Assembly: GCA_003665825.1 (NCBI GenBank)
Contig: QPFY01000001.1
Span: 1,233,001-1,297,000, forward strand
DNA from: Microbotryum silenes-acaulis
Lineage: Eukaryota > Basidiomycota > Microbotryomycetes > Microbotryales > Microbotryaceae
DNA: 64,000 nt
Reading direction: 5' to 3'
Shown here: positions 1 through 11,963 of the stretch, piece by piece
Position numbering within the stretch: position 1 is the first letter of the stretch
Layout: each line of letters begins with the position of its first letter
Program-made: the position numbers and the translations under genes
Notes under the pieces: generated by a model
Database searches by the model: none
The model's input: the letters and a program-made list of their open reading frames with translations, nothing else
What the model was told of the DNA's origin: nothing

Positions 1-215
1 CGCCTCTGGCTGGGCTTTCTGGGGTCCTGTTACTGGCGCGGAGGCGCGTGGCGTGGGCTGGCGTGGGGCCGGCCCGTGCGTGCTGACAAATGGCTGTCCA
101 GGGACTGCCCTCTAGGTTTCCTGCCGGAACGAGTCTGCTGAGGGCTTTCCAACCCGCACGCCCCTTTCCGCATCCCTGCCCGCCCATATCTTCCACATTC
201 TTACTGCAAACCGAC

Positions 216-2147
<1,932 letters not shown>

Positions 2148-2381
2148 AGCCGAGGTCTATTCGGATCACGGCCGGTGGCACTGTTGCAGAGACAGGAGCA
2201 TCGTTTCCCTTTTTATTACTATACTCTCTTCCGGCCTGCGCGTTTGACTCTTCACTTCGTTTTACTTCACTTCTGACTTTTCCTTAATAGACGTCTTCTT
2301 GCTGCAAGCAGAGAATCCTTGATTGGGCATTGCCTACATAGACCAAATTGCGGGAACGATCAACACTGCTATAGTCACATT

Positions 2382-2406
2382 AACAACAACGACAACAACA
2401 ACAACC
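2382..2406. repeat. CAA-rich simple repeat between the fucose synthase and ATG14-like genes
   Basis: Imperfect (ACA/CAA)n run in the short space between two convergent genes. The rest of 2148-2438 is AT-richer 3' flank and shows no further feature. Confidence 0.6.
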
Positions 2407-2438
2407 ACGAATACTAAGAACAGCGGGACCGAATAGGT

Positions 2439-4280
2439 TCAAATCAGATCCCATCCCTCCTCTTCCCCTTCCGCCTCTCCTCTTTCTTCCTCTGCTCGCT
2501 CAACTCCCTCGCCTCCAAGCTCCCTTTCGACCTTGTTCCACCTCTCTTTCGTCTTGGCCCTCGTCGACGATTTTCCCCCACCTGCATTCTTCATTTTCGG
2601 GACGTGACCCATCGTTGCGTCCAACTTCGCCCAGAAATGATCCACAGCTTGAGCGAACGTGAAGCCCATCTCGATTCGACCAGTTCGAGAACGCTGAATC
2701 GACGGGTCATCCTTGGATGTGCCAAACGATTCCGCCTCAACCCCCTTCGTTGCTTGCTGAATCAAGTTAACCCAGTCGTCCAGATCGTGAACTGCATTTT
2801 CGAGTCGCTTGCCTCGGGTACGAGCGATCCATTCCCAGTCGAAAGCCAATGCGACTATGCCCACCATCAGGCTCCTCAACCTTTCCGAACTAGCTGCTTG
2901 GACCGCAGTGGAAGAGGAGGAGGAGGAGGAGGTGGTGGTGGTGTTCTGTGTTCGTCGAAAAAGGAAAGAATCATCTTGAAGATGGGTCCACGTCTCGAGC
3001 GCGCGAAGCGCCGAAGTGTTCTGACGAACGTGCTTGGATTCGGATCTTTCTCCTCCTGAATTTTTGTCCATTAAGGGTGTGGTCGAAGTTGATGCTACCG
3101 CATTCGTGCTCAAGAACAATGGCCAGCATCCACCCGTGTTTGTACTCTTCTCATCCGTTCGGCCAGCACTGACGGTTTCGACGCCTGCGTAGAAGACCCC
3201 ACTGGATAGACTGGCTTTGACGCCTGGTCGGCCAGGACCATACAAGGCTGGGAGGGGTGTGAAGGGCAGTTCGAGGTCGTAGTAGATGGCCATCAAGCGA
3301 GTAAGTTGGGCGAGGTGAGAAAGGAGCGCGTTGAGGTACGGTAGCGGAAGGGTCGGGAGCATCGACAGCGGTGGCAGGGGAAGGTTGGCGAGGGTGTAGG
3401 CTTGGGGTGGCCGAGGTGGGGGTGGGGGGATCGTGAGAGGGGTCGCCGTCGTCGGAGCAAGGGTCGATTGGAAGGGGTCATCTTCGAGATTTGGCGTGGG
3501 AGGTGATGTTTGAGTCGTATGAATGTCTGAGGGCTGAAAGGCAAACACGACCAAGGCCTCATTGGTCAGGATGGTCCTGACTTGGCCCAATCGAGCGAGG
3601 AGGTCTTGGTGGATCGAGGCGAGTTGGGCCAGGGTTGCGGTGTGGTGCGAAGGCGAGGTCTGAGCCAACAGTCGTCTGGCTTTGACGAGGTTCTCCCGCC
3701 GCTTGGTCAGATTGGATCGTCGTTGCTGCAACAGGACACGATCTAGGATCCCAGACGACAGACGACAGCGTAGTACCGGGGGGGGGGTCAGTACGGCACG
3801 TGACCGGGGTGAAACGGACGACGAGCGGCGAAGCTGCGTGGCGCATGACGGACCCTGGTTTATGGTCGCGGAAACGCTCTCGTTGGCGAGGGAGATCTGC
3901 TTCACCTGTACGGCAACGGCCCACTTGTCGGCCTTTTGGCGTCGTTCGTCGCTGACGGGCCATGCCGAACTGGCGGGTGGGGGGTCGAGTAAGGCGCTGG
4001 CCCTGGCTTGGGAGAGCTGGGTCAGGCGTTGCGCGTGTTGTCGTCTTGAGTAATGGTCCTCGAGACTGAGCATTAGATGGCATACAGAGCGTTCAGTGGG
4101 GGAGTCGTATGGCAGCAGTGCAGCCGCAAGACGGGGCGAGACCAGCTGGAGGGAGACGGACCGTTGTTCGAGACATGGGGCGCAGTAGAAGAGACGGTTC
4201 GAGCCTCCTCGATGGCAGGCTGCACAGGTGCCAGGCGGTGTCGGACCCACGTTGGGACCCGCACTCGTACCTGTGCTCAT
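2439..4280 (-). CDS. ATG14: Atg14/Barkor-like subunit of the autophagy PI3-kinase complex
   Basis: Likely the autophagy-specific subunit of the Vps34 phosphatidylinositol 3-kinase complex I, which directs the complex to the pre-autophagosomal site. The N-terminus carries a paired-cysteine motif, CAACHRGG followed about 12 residues later by CAPC, as in Atg14. A coiled-coil-prone stretch rich in Arg, Leu and Gln follows (QQRRSNLTKRRENLVKARRL). The conserved family block reads LPYLNALLSHLAQLTRLMAI then DLELPFTPLPALYGPGRPG, matching the Atg14/UVRAG domain. The reading frame stays open as one piece of 613 residues from ATG 4280; an upstream in-frame ATG at 4397 is possible. An in-frame intron around the poly-G tract near 3780 cannot be excluded. 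Vps38/UVRAG is the main alternative, but the N-terminal CxxC pair favours Atg14. Confidence 0.75.
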   Translation of the reverse strand: MSTGTSAGPNVGPTPPGTCAACHRGGSNRLFYCAPCLEQRSVSLQLVSPRLAAALLPYDSPTERSVCHLMLSLEDHYSRRQHAQRLTQLSQARASALLDPPPASSAWPVSDERRQKADKWAVAVQVKQISLANESVSATINQGPSCATQLRRSSSVSPRSRAVLTPPPVLRCRLSSGILDRVLLQQRRSNLTKRRENLVKARRLLAQTSPSHHTATLAQLASIHQDLLARLGQVRTILTNEALVVFAFQPSDIHTTQTSPPTPNLEDDPFQSTLAPTTATPLTIPPPPPRPPQAYTLANLPLPPLSMLPTLPLPYLNALLSHLAQLTRLMAIYYDLELPFTPLPALYGPGRPGVKASLSSGVFYAGVETVSAGRTDEKSTNTGGCWPLFLSTNAVASTSTTPLMDKNSGGERSESKHVRQNTSALRALETWTHLQDDSFLFRRTQNTTTTSSSSSSSTAVQAASSERLRSLMVGIVALAFDWEWIARTRGKRLENAVHDLDDWVNLIQQATKGVEAESFGTSKDDPSIQRSRTGRIEMGFTFAQAVDHFWAKLDATMGHVPKMKNAGGGKSSTRAKTKERWNKVERELGGEGVERAEEERGEAEGEEEGWDLI

Positions 4281-4701
4281 GTTGGACCTCGAAAGGGCCG
4301 AGGTGGCGCCGTGTTTCAGCGAGAGAGGTGGGCAAGGCAAAGTGGTCGTTCTCGCGCGGTGGTCGTCGAGTTGGTCATGGAGCCCCTGGAGTGCCACCGT
4401 CGGACAGCTGGGTGTGGTTTCAACGACACAATCCCCTATCCAAGTTCAATCACGATTCGGATGCAACAGGGGGACAAGGACGAGCTCGGCTGGTAGCGGG
4501 TAGAGAGGTAAAGCGTGTAAGAGTGCAGGAGGAGGCACAGGTGAAGCTGGTGACTTGATCCTGTCGCGGCAGTATCGCGGCAGTACCGCCGCCAGTCGCT
4601 GCCTACCACTCCAGTGTCGCGGCCGACCCGTTCAGGCTCATCTTGAACTTACGTCATTTTCACATTCCACCACGCCACGCCACGCCACGCCAACGCCAAC
4701 C
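4281..4701. promoter_or_regulatory. Shared upstream region of divergent ATG14-like and S-formylglutathione hydrolase genes
   Basis: This 421-bp interval separates two divergent start codons. A CCACG pentamer repeat (about 4666-4693) lies directly before the hydrolase ATG and probably falls in its 5' leader. No other gene is seen; open frames here are GC-driven. Confidence 0.5.
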
Positions 4702-6348
4702 ATGTCGCTCGAGCAGATCTCCCAAAACCTCACTTTCGATGGCACTTTGACCAAGTACAAGACCACGTCCGCCTCCCTCGGGGGCCTCGAGACCCAGTTC
4801 AACGTTTTTGTGCCCAAGCAAGCCAGCACATCGTCCAAAGTGCCGTCAGTGCCATTCATCCGGCGTCCTGCCAGTACGGGGGTTTTGCACCCAACACGCG
4901 AGCTGACCCTGGCAGCCTGGCCCTTTCCGCAGCGTCCTGTACTACTTGGCTGGATTGACGTGCAACGAGGACACGGCGTGAGTCGCCACCTCCCCATCGC
5001 GATCTGATCAGGACGACATTTGAGCCGAGCTATAGTTCGGGTGTGGGGCTCAACGTTCAGCCGTCAGCCGGCGATCGGTCAACCATAACCTTGGGCTGCC
5101 GCACAAAGAGCACACCCAGAACTAGCACTCCGTCACCATTTGGTTCCTTCCATTCACGACACTGATCCTCTCACCTTGGCTTGCTTCCCCCCGCAGCCCA
5201 TGGAAGGGAGGCTTCATCCGCGACGCCGCGCAAGAAGGCATCGCACTCGTCTTCCCAGACACCTCACCGCGAGGCGCCAACATTGAAGGCGAGGACAAAG
5301 ACTGGGATTTTGGTACCGGCGCCGGGTTCTGTACGTCCGCTGCAAGCCTGGATGGCGTGCCATGCGCTTGCGAACAATGTCCAGGCCCGATTGGCTGAGC
5401 TTACCACCTCCTCACAGACCTTAACGCGACGCATGACCAGTATGCAAAGCATTACAACATGTAAGATCGATCATGCCGTTCTAACGAACACCGAATCCCT
5501 CCCGCTCACACCCTGCCACTGCGACGCTTTGACCTTCCAGGTACGACTTTATCACTTCGGAACTGCCTTCGCTCCTGTCTACGCTTCCGATCGACACCCA
5601 GCGCTCGAGCATCTTTGGCCATTCGATGGGGGGTCATGGCGCCCTCGTCCTCTACCTCAAAACCAAAGGCCAGTACCGCTCCGCCTCGGCGTTCGCACCC
5701 ATCACCAACCCGACCAAAGCTCCCTGGGGTAAGTCCCCCCTTCCCGGCCCTGGCTCGGGTAATCGATTGTTCCGACGCGCGTATGGCCGAGGCGGGCACT
5801 GCGGCGCCTCGTCAACTCGAGTTCGAGTCACTCACACCATACTCGGTTTTTTGGAACAGGTGAAAAGGCCTTCTCGGGTTATCTCCAAGGTGGCGTCAAA
5901 GAAGGTCAAGCCTACGATGCTACCCACCTGATCGCCGACGCTAAAGGACAGGACCTGCACATCCTCGTTGACGTCGGCACGGGAGATGATTTCTACAAAA
6001 AGAAGCAGCGTGAGTCAGATTCGAGTTCGCCTAGCTCATGCTTCCATCCTGTGCTCATGATCCTTGGGGTCTCAAAACACGCGTTGCTCAGTCCTGCCCG
6101 AAAACTTCATCGAGGCGGCCAAGAAAGCGGGCTTCTCCGAGGAGCAAGTCAAGGTGTCCCTTCACGAAGGCTATGACCACTCGTACTACTTCATCAGTAC
6201 CTTTGCACCGGGTAGGTACAGGGTCATTTCTTCGCTGCATTGAACTATGTGTACAAGATGGGTCACTGACACTAGGTCCTTTACTTCGACTCGACGACTC
6301 TTCCGAATAGGCCACGTCAAGTACCATGCCAAGTACTTGAAGGCGTAA
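4702..6348 (+). CDS. S-formylglutathione hydrolase (esterase D family)
   Basis: Hydrolyses S-formylglutathione to glutathione and formate, the second step of glutathione-dependent formaldehyde detoxification in the cytosol. The joined exons start MSLEQISQNLTFDG and carry the family hallmarks: the oxyanion segment YLAGLTCNEDT, the block FPDTSPRG, the nucleophile elbow GHSMGGHGALVLYLK (GxSxxG), the acid-residue region VGTGDDFY and the catalytic histidine in GYDHSYYFI. The C-terminus ends KYLKA. About six short introns split it. Length is close to the ~280-290 residues usual for the family. The ATG at 4702 is followed immediately by the conserved N-terminus. The identification is secure. Confidence 0.95.
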
Positions 6349-6861
6349 CGTGTGCATTTAGGACGGCCCGAGCTGATGAAATAGTATCAATTCACCACGG
6401 GGCGCCGACGAGTCCCTGCACCTCCGATGTACCTGCACTGTGATCATTCAGATCTTCACTAGAGTCTGTTCCCGTACCACATTCTCAATACCCTCAGGTT
6501 CTCATTTCCCCGGCGATCGCTCTAGTAGAGCTTCCGGGATAACGTTTCTTTCGGTGACCCCCTTCCGCGACTCTCCCTTCTGGCCGAGTTTCGCTTGACT
6601 GTGCGCCTTGACAGTCCAAGAAAGACGATGATGAAGGATCGAATATCTGCTGATGGAGTTGCAAGGAAGAAAAAACAGGAAGAGAGCAGGGAACGAAAGA
6701 AAGATCCGCTACGAGACCAGCCATTGCGCGGAAACCAAGAAAGAAAAAATCCCAGACGAACGTAAAGGCCTTGAAAACCCTTCAGCGCTGCAACATTGTA
6801 CAGAGGGCACTTCAATGTTCGAACTTGACCTCATAGCCACGCTTCTGCAAAAAAAACCCTT
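6349..6861. other. Convergent 3' region, no gene seen
   Basis: Lies between the 3' ends of the hydrolase (+) and desaturase (-) genes. It is AT-richer with purine-rich stretches near 6650-6750 and should hold both 3' untranslated regions. No conserved reading frame was recognised. Confidence 0.5.
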
Positions 6862-9102
6862 TCAATGATGATGCAACTCCCCCTTGGCCTCCTTCTCCGC
6901 CACCTTGGCCAACAACTTGACCTGTTCCGCAACGCCCTTCAACGTGCCCAACACGTCCTTATTACCCTCGACGAACCCCATCTTCTTATAAACCAACCCT
7001 TCTCCTCGCTTCAACTTCCACCCTTCCTCCCCAACCTTGTCCTGTTCATCCTTGACCCATCTCTCCACCTCCTTGGCGACGCTTCGAAAGCGGAACCTCG
7101 GGATCCTAGGGAAGAGGTGATGAGGGGTTTGAAAGTTCAATCCACCGTGAAGGAAGTCGAAGCGGGTCGAACAGTCGATATCCATTGTGGTCCTCAATTG
7201 ACGATGCGCATGCGATTCCAATAATTCGGTATGGGGGATGAGGTCCGAGCTGACCGAGATCGGTTGGGAAAAGTGCGAAAGGACGATCTGGACGTGCAAG
7301 GGGGAAGTCACGGCGAACGAAACGAGTACAAAGAGGATTCTCGCGGAGTTGCTGGGGAGGTGGCGAAGTAAGGCGCTGAACCAGGTCCAGAAGAAGGCGA
7401 TGCCGACGATTTCGAGCAGGCGTAGTTTGAACAAGGGTGATGTCCGGGAAGGCCATTTGGTGAGCATGAACGTGTACGAAAGCACAAAGAGGTTCGCGCG
7501 CGCAAAGCACATGATGACGTAGTAGAGTTTGTGTCTGTATGGCACACAGAGAGAAAGAATGAGCGGCTTCTTTCCCTTTCCTTTTCAAACGTCTGTTCGG
7601 CACGTACTGGTGAGGGAGGACAGTTTGCGCAAAGGCGTCAAATGCCATCGCTCGCTTGTAGTACGAGCTTCGTAAGGAACCAAAGAATTTGGTCGAGATG
7701 GCAAAGAAGGGAAGGTGCTGAATGTCAGGATCATGTTCGGGCGAGTTGGTCACCACTGTGCAATGAGGGCAAGAAGCGAATTCATCAGCATCGATCGACC
7801 CATCAAGAGCGAAAGGGCCACGAAAACGCACGATGATGAACGTTGTGGTTGTCACACCACCAGCCAAGGCTCATACCGCCCAAGAAGTTGGCGATGAGGA
7901 TGCCTCGCACCCGATCACCGTACCAGTCACCCGTTAAACCCGTGTGCCCCGCATCGTGAGCAACGAATGTGACCTGATGCCAGAAGAGCCCGAGCGCAAC
8001 GGAAGCGACACAGTAACCCAGCGTCGATGTTGCTCGGTGGTAGAGAAAGCCAAACATCAGGGCGAGGGACAAGTAGATGACGAGGGAAGGTCCGTAGCCG
8101 GAGAGGAAGGGAGGTGGACTGTCAAGATTGAGCGAATGAATGCGAGCGTGGAGTTTGCGCAACGACTGGCGCAGGTGGTGTTGGTAGGAGGGTGTGAGGG
8201 GAAGTGCGCCATAGTCTTCGACCTCAGGATCGATCTCGGAGACGCGTAGTGTGTCGACATGGGTCCGTAAAGCGACAGCGGCTTCGAGTACTTCGGAACT
8301 CGATAAAGGTTTCTCGTTCGCCTCGGTCGGCCTCGACACCATGATGCTCGGCACCGGTAGCGGCCACTTGCCCAACTGGATCGGAGGCACCATATCCCTC
8401 CACCCTTCCGTGTCATCCAACTCGACCTTGCCGATGACCCATTTCGACATCCGCTCGGCCACCGTCGCGCCAGTGTGATAGCCCTCGATCTCATTTGTCG
8501 CGTCGCGCCCTATGAAGTGGAGGATCGCGGTGTCGCCTCCCGGATGGGCCTTGAGCCATGGTATTGGGACCTTGTAAACGAGTGGTGGGTGCAGTACAAG
8601 CAACTGGCCGGTCGCGATGCGGGCGCTTATCGTCTCACGAGTGAGCACGGGCAACGTGTCGAATTGGGGTGGCAAGGGTGTGCCGGGGCAGGGCAGCACT
8701 TTTGAGTAGCGGGCATTGGATACATCTACGCCATCGAAGACGTGCTCGGTCTGCTTCGGGTAAAAGTCTTGCGCCGCATCAGTGATCGAGCTCAGCTCAG
8801 CGAGGCCCGACTGCGGCGGGGAGTTGAACGTGTCGCGATTTGTCGCTCGCAGCGGAACGCGCCGAGGAGATGCAGGCTCTATGGCATTCGGCGAGGTCAC
8901 GTTCCTCGATGTGATCGACGTGCCTCTCCGAGGACTGAAATGCTGTCGTTCGAGCTTATCACGCCAGCGAAGATGTCTGGCCCCGCTCACAACAACAAGA
9001 GATTGAACGCCGGTAGTGGCGTCCCCGAATCCCAGCCCATCCCAGAGAGATATCGAGACGAGCACCCACCTTTGCAGACATTTTCTCGTCCACCTTCGAC
9101 AT
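6862..9102 (-). CDS. Sphingolipid delta-8 desaturase with N-terminal cytochrome b5 domain
   Basis: Front-end desaturase that introduces the delta-8 double bond in the long-chain base of fungal glucosylceramides, acting in the ER membrane. The N-terminal part has a cytochrome b5 haem motif HPGG (in WLKAHPGGDTAILHFIGRDA). The desaturase part has three histidine boxes: HDAGH, HNVHH (leading after splicing into LVTNSPEHDPD) and the front-end type QTPHH in FQTPHHLFPRIPR. Hydrophobic membrane segments lie between them. Splicing at about 7848 and 7605 links the conserved parts. The 5' end is uncertain: the start at 9102 with a short first exon is a guess, and about 90 residues before the b5 domain are not clearly conserved. 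The substrate assignment rests on the domain fusion plus the QxxHH box. Confidence 0.88.
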
Positions 9103-9907
9103 GGCAGATGAGGCCGAATCCGATCCAAGCGAACTCGAGTCGAGTACCACGAGTCGACCACAGAGAATCACGACGAGAGCGGCGACTGGCGAGAAGAGAC
9201 GATCCGTGACGACGGAGAGCCGGGGCCGGGGCCGGGCCCGTGCGCGTGGGCCTGCGTGGGCCAGCATGGGCCGAGGCCAGACTCGGAAAATTTATGGCCT
9301 ATTTTCGGTGGGGTTTCAGACTCCGGTGAGGCGGTGAAAAACTAGAACATGACCGTGCTACTCAGGACGGCATAGAGGTAGATCCGAATTGTGCGAAGGT
9401 AATGCTCGTCCGAGCGCCCCTGTCTTTCTTTTTCGAGAATCGCGGATTTGCCGAGCATGATGACTAAGTCGCAGCACCCCCAGTCATTGCAAAGTGGAAA
9501 AAACTCGAAGGTGTGCGGACGAAATGAGCTGTTGCCCCGTCAGCGATCATTCGAACCACTCCGAATCACCAGTTGGCAATTATCACCCGGCGAGTTGGAA
9601 GCAAGAGTTGGCCCGAGGCCACAGGCCCAACAGCTGGCCCGCACGTAGCAGCCGCCCACGCGCCCACGCCAGCGACGCCCGCTCGCTCCCGCTCCAGACT
9701 GCTCGAAAGCGGCTCGCAGACGATTTTGGCCCCGTGCGCCGTGCCAAGCGTGCTTGTTCTCGTCCCGTTCGCCATCCCCCATCGTCCTCAAGGTACATTT
9801 CACCCTGCCATGGTTTGCTATTCTCGGGATGAATCGATGTTATGACGATCCGACCCGACCCCGACGCATTGCCTACGCCACGCTGCAGTGACGACGACCC
9901 GGCCTGC

Positions 9908-9934
9908 GACGACGACGACGACGACGACGACGAC
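9908..9934. repeat. (GAC)9 trinucleotide microsatellite
   Basis: Nine perfect GAC copies in an intergenic stretch. The acidic run it would encode on the plus strand has no conserved protein around it, so I treat it as non-coding. Confidence 0.85.
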
Positions 9935-10078
9935 CCCTTCGTTTTTCGAGCCCGCCCGCGCTGGCTGGCTACGCCTCGCAGGGCCCAGCGCCCAGCGCGC
10001 GCCTGGCAGCGAGCGGGTCACGAGAGGGAGGAAGCGCTGGGAAACTCGACGGTGGTGTTGGAGACGATGACGGATCGA

Positions 10079-10489
10079 TCATGCTACCCAGCTCACAGCG
10101 AGGATGCTCCTTCGACGCCGTTGCATTCTGTGCACGGTATTGGGGGTCTCATCCGCTGCGCTCACACCATTCGACCAAAACCATAGACTCATCAGCAGTC
10201 CTGATCCACACCACTCGAAGGAATGCCAGCCGACCGTCAGCGGGAAAAATGCGTCCGGCGCCCAGAGCATGACATCGCAGCTCTTGGTCATCTCAGCAAC
10301 GTCCTCATCCGACGTGGTGGCCACGATGAAGGGAGTGCGCACTGTCTTGAGGCTGGGGATGCGGGTTGTAGGGGCTCTGCGGGTCCGGAGGCGTTCGTAC
10401 GGGCAGCTGGGGCCCAGGACGCACCCCCTTCCGCCGCTGCTAGTCTCGGCTCTCCCAGCTCTCGACCTCGACTCGATCTTCGACTCCAC
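10079..10489 (-). pseudogene. Possible relic of a saccharopine-dehydrogenase-like protein
   Basis: The minus-strand frame contains TPFIVATTSDEDVAEMTKSC, which loosely resembles the region of saccharopine dehydrogenase-like (trans-acting enoyl reductase) proteins where a conserved alanine/aspartate-rich strand precedes a cysteine or threonine and a hydrophobic strand. Neither the N-terminal Rossmann glycine motif nor the rest of the protein is seen nearby. It may be a decayed exon or chance similarity in GC-rich DNA. Confidence 0.2.
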
Positions 10490-10565
10490 ACTCGTGCTGC
10501 ACCCTTTCTCCGAAGCATCGAGCTGACCTCTCTTTCATTGTATTGAGCATCGTAGACTCGTCAAC

Positions 10566-11318
10566 ATGAAGGTCGAGACTTGCAGTTTCTCTGGGTACAA
10601 GATCTACCCGGGCAAGGTCCGTCGCGATTGTCTCATGACGCGCTTTGGTAGCGTCTGCTGACCCACCCACTTTGCGTTCAATCCCACAGGGTAAGCTCTA
10701 CATCCGATCCGACTCCAAGGTCTACCGGTGAGTTGTTGGGTGCACGTTGTTGAGATGGACTCGTACTCACACAATCCGCTTCCCCACTCGTTCAGATTCG
10801 TCACGTCCAAGGAGGAGTCTCTGTTCCTGCAACGCAAGAACCCGCGCAAGATCGCCTGGACCGTCGTCTACCGTCGCGTCAACAAGAAGGGTGTCACCGA
10901 GGAAGTCGCCAAGAAGCGCTCGCGCAAGAACGTCAAGCACCAGCGAGGCATCGTCGGCGCCGATCTTTCGTCGATCCTCGCCAAGAGGAACCAAAAGCCC
11001 GAGGTCAGGACTGCTCAGAGGTGCGTTACAAAGATTCTCTCTTGAATGCGCTCTATTTGCGATGGCAGAGTTACTGATTTCCTTGTGCGTTCGTGCGAAT
11101 GTGAATGATCAGGGAGGCTGCTCTCCAAGCTGGCAAGGACAAGAAGAAGGATAAGAAGGCTCTCAAGGTGAGCTGACACAGGCAGGCCGAACGGGTCAGA
11201 ATATGCTTGGCTGATCTCTATCCCATGTTCGGTGTTGCAGTCCACCCCTGGAGCCAAGCCCGTCGCCGCCAAGCAGGCACGCGCAAAGTCCGCCCCCCGA
11301 ACCGGTGGTCTCCGTTAA
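10566..11318 (+). CDS. RPL24: 60S ribosomal protein L24 (eL24)
   Basis: Component of the large cytosolic ribosomal subunit. Five exons (10566-10616, 10690-10727, 10796-11020, 11113-11167, 11241-11318) sum to 447 nt and encode 148 residues. The N-terminus [19 protein letters not shown] and the segment [18 protein letters not shown] are diagnostic of eL24, including the CxxS zinc-ribbon remnant. The C-terminal tail is Lys/Ala-rich, as usual for the family. All four introns have GT-AG ends and lie between conserved blocks. The gene stands alone, with a long 5' intergenic space. Confidence 0.97.
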
Positions 11319-11963
11319 ACGTCTACCCCGGCAACCAGAGCTCGAACGACTACTCACAATTCGCTCTCATTCTGAGGATGGAAGATTATTGAAGGTTGCA
11401 AAAGAAGATCGACCGCTCGGGTTTTGGGGATATCGAGATGTAGAGGTGAAAAGGGAGTGCTACTGTGTTTCGAGGTTGTAGAACATCACCTATGTCGAGG
11501 TTGGCTATGCAATGGTGACCTTGGCTTGGAAGTTCAATGATATCACGCCATGTCTTGCCAGACGAGGAGTCTGATGGCTCGAATCGAAGCATGCGGGGCG
11601 ACGAATAGACGCTAGTAGAGGAGGTCCTAGCTCAAAATGAGCGCGCGCCTCGACGACTTGGCGTGGCGTGGCGTCAGCGTTGTTTGCGCTCGGGCTCACA
11701 CCACCTGCGATAGCTCTCACCGCTTGGCCCGACCTCGATCGCACACAAGGGTGCTACCTTTTTTACGAGCACTCTTACCTCTTGATTTTGTACCCACGCA
11801 TATACCGCCCGTGGACCAGCATCACACTTTAGCAGCTACGGTACGAGTCGCGCACGAGTCAGGACCGTCGTTCTCATTCAACATCCGGTTCGACTCGGGA
11901 TACTACCGATCACACCACCGCTTCACGCCATCGGGGACTGTGCACAATCCGTCCCAGCGAGCC
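11319..11963. other. Intergenic region between RPL24 and ASE1
   Basis: About 645 bp between two plus-strand genes. It holds the RPL24 3' flank and presumably the ASE1 promoter and leader. No additional gene recognised. Confidence 0.45.

Larger units (their letters stand above)
9103..10565. other. Long gene-poor interval upstream of RPL24
   Basis: About 1.46 kb between two divergent genes. It contains a nine-copy GAC microsatellite (9908-9934) and a possible relic reading frame on the minus strand (10079-10489, listed separately). The last ~50 bp before 10566 contain pyrimidine-rich sequence, as often found before ribosomal protein genes. No intact conserved gene was recognised. Confidence 0.5.

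Noticed and set aside
9842..10186. Plus-strand frame with a nine-residue Asp run
   Set aside because: The run comes from the GAC microsatellite, and the flanking sequence is Arg/Pro/Ala-rich, typical of translated GC-rich non-coding DNA.
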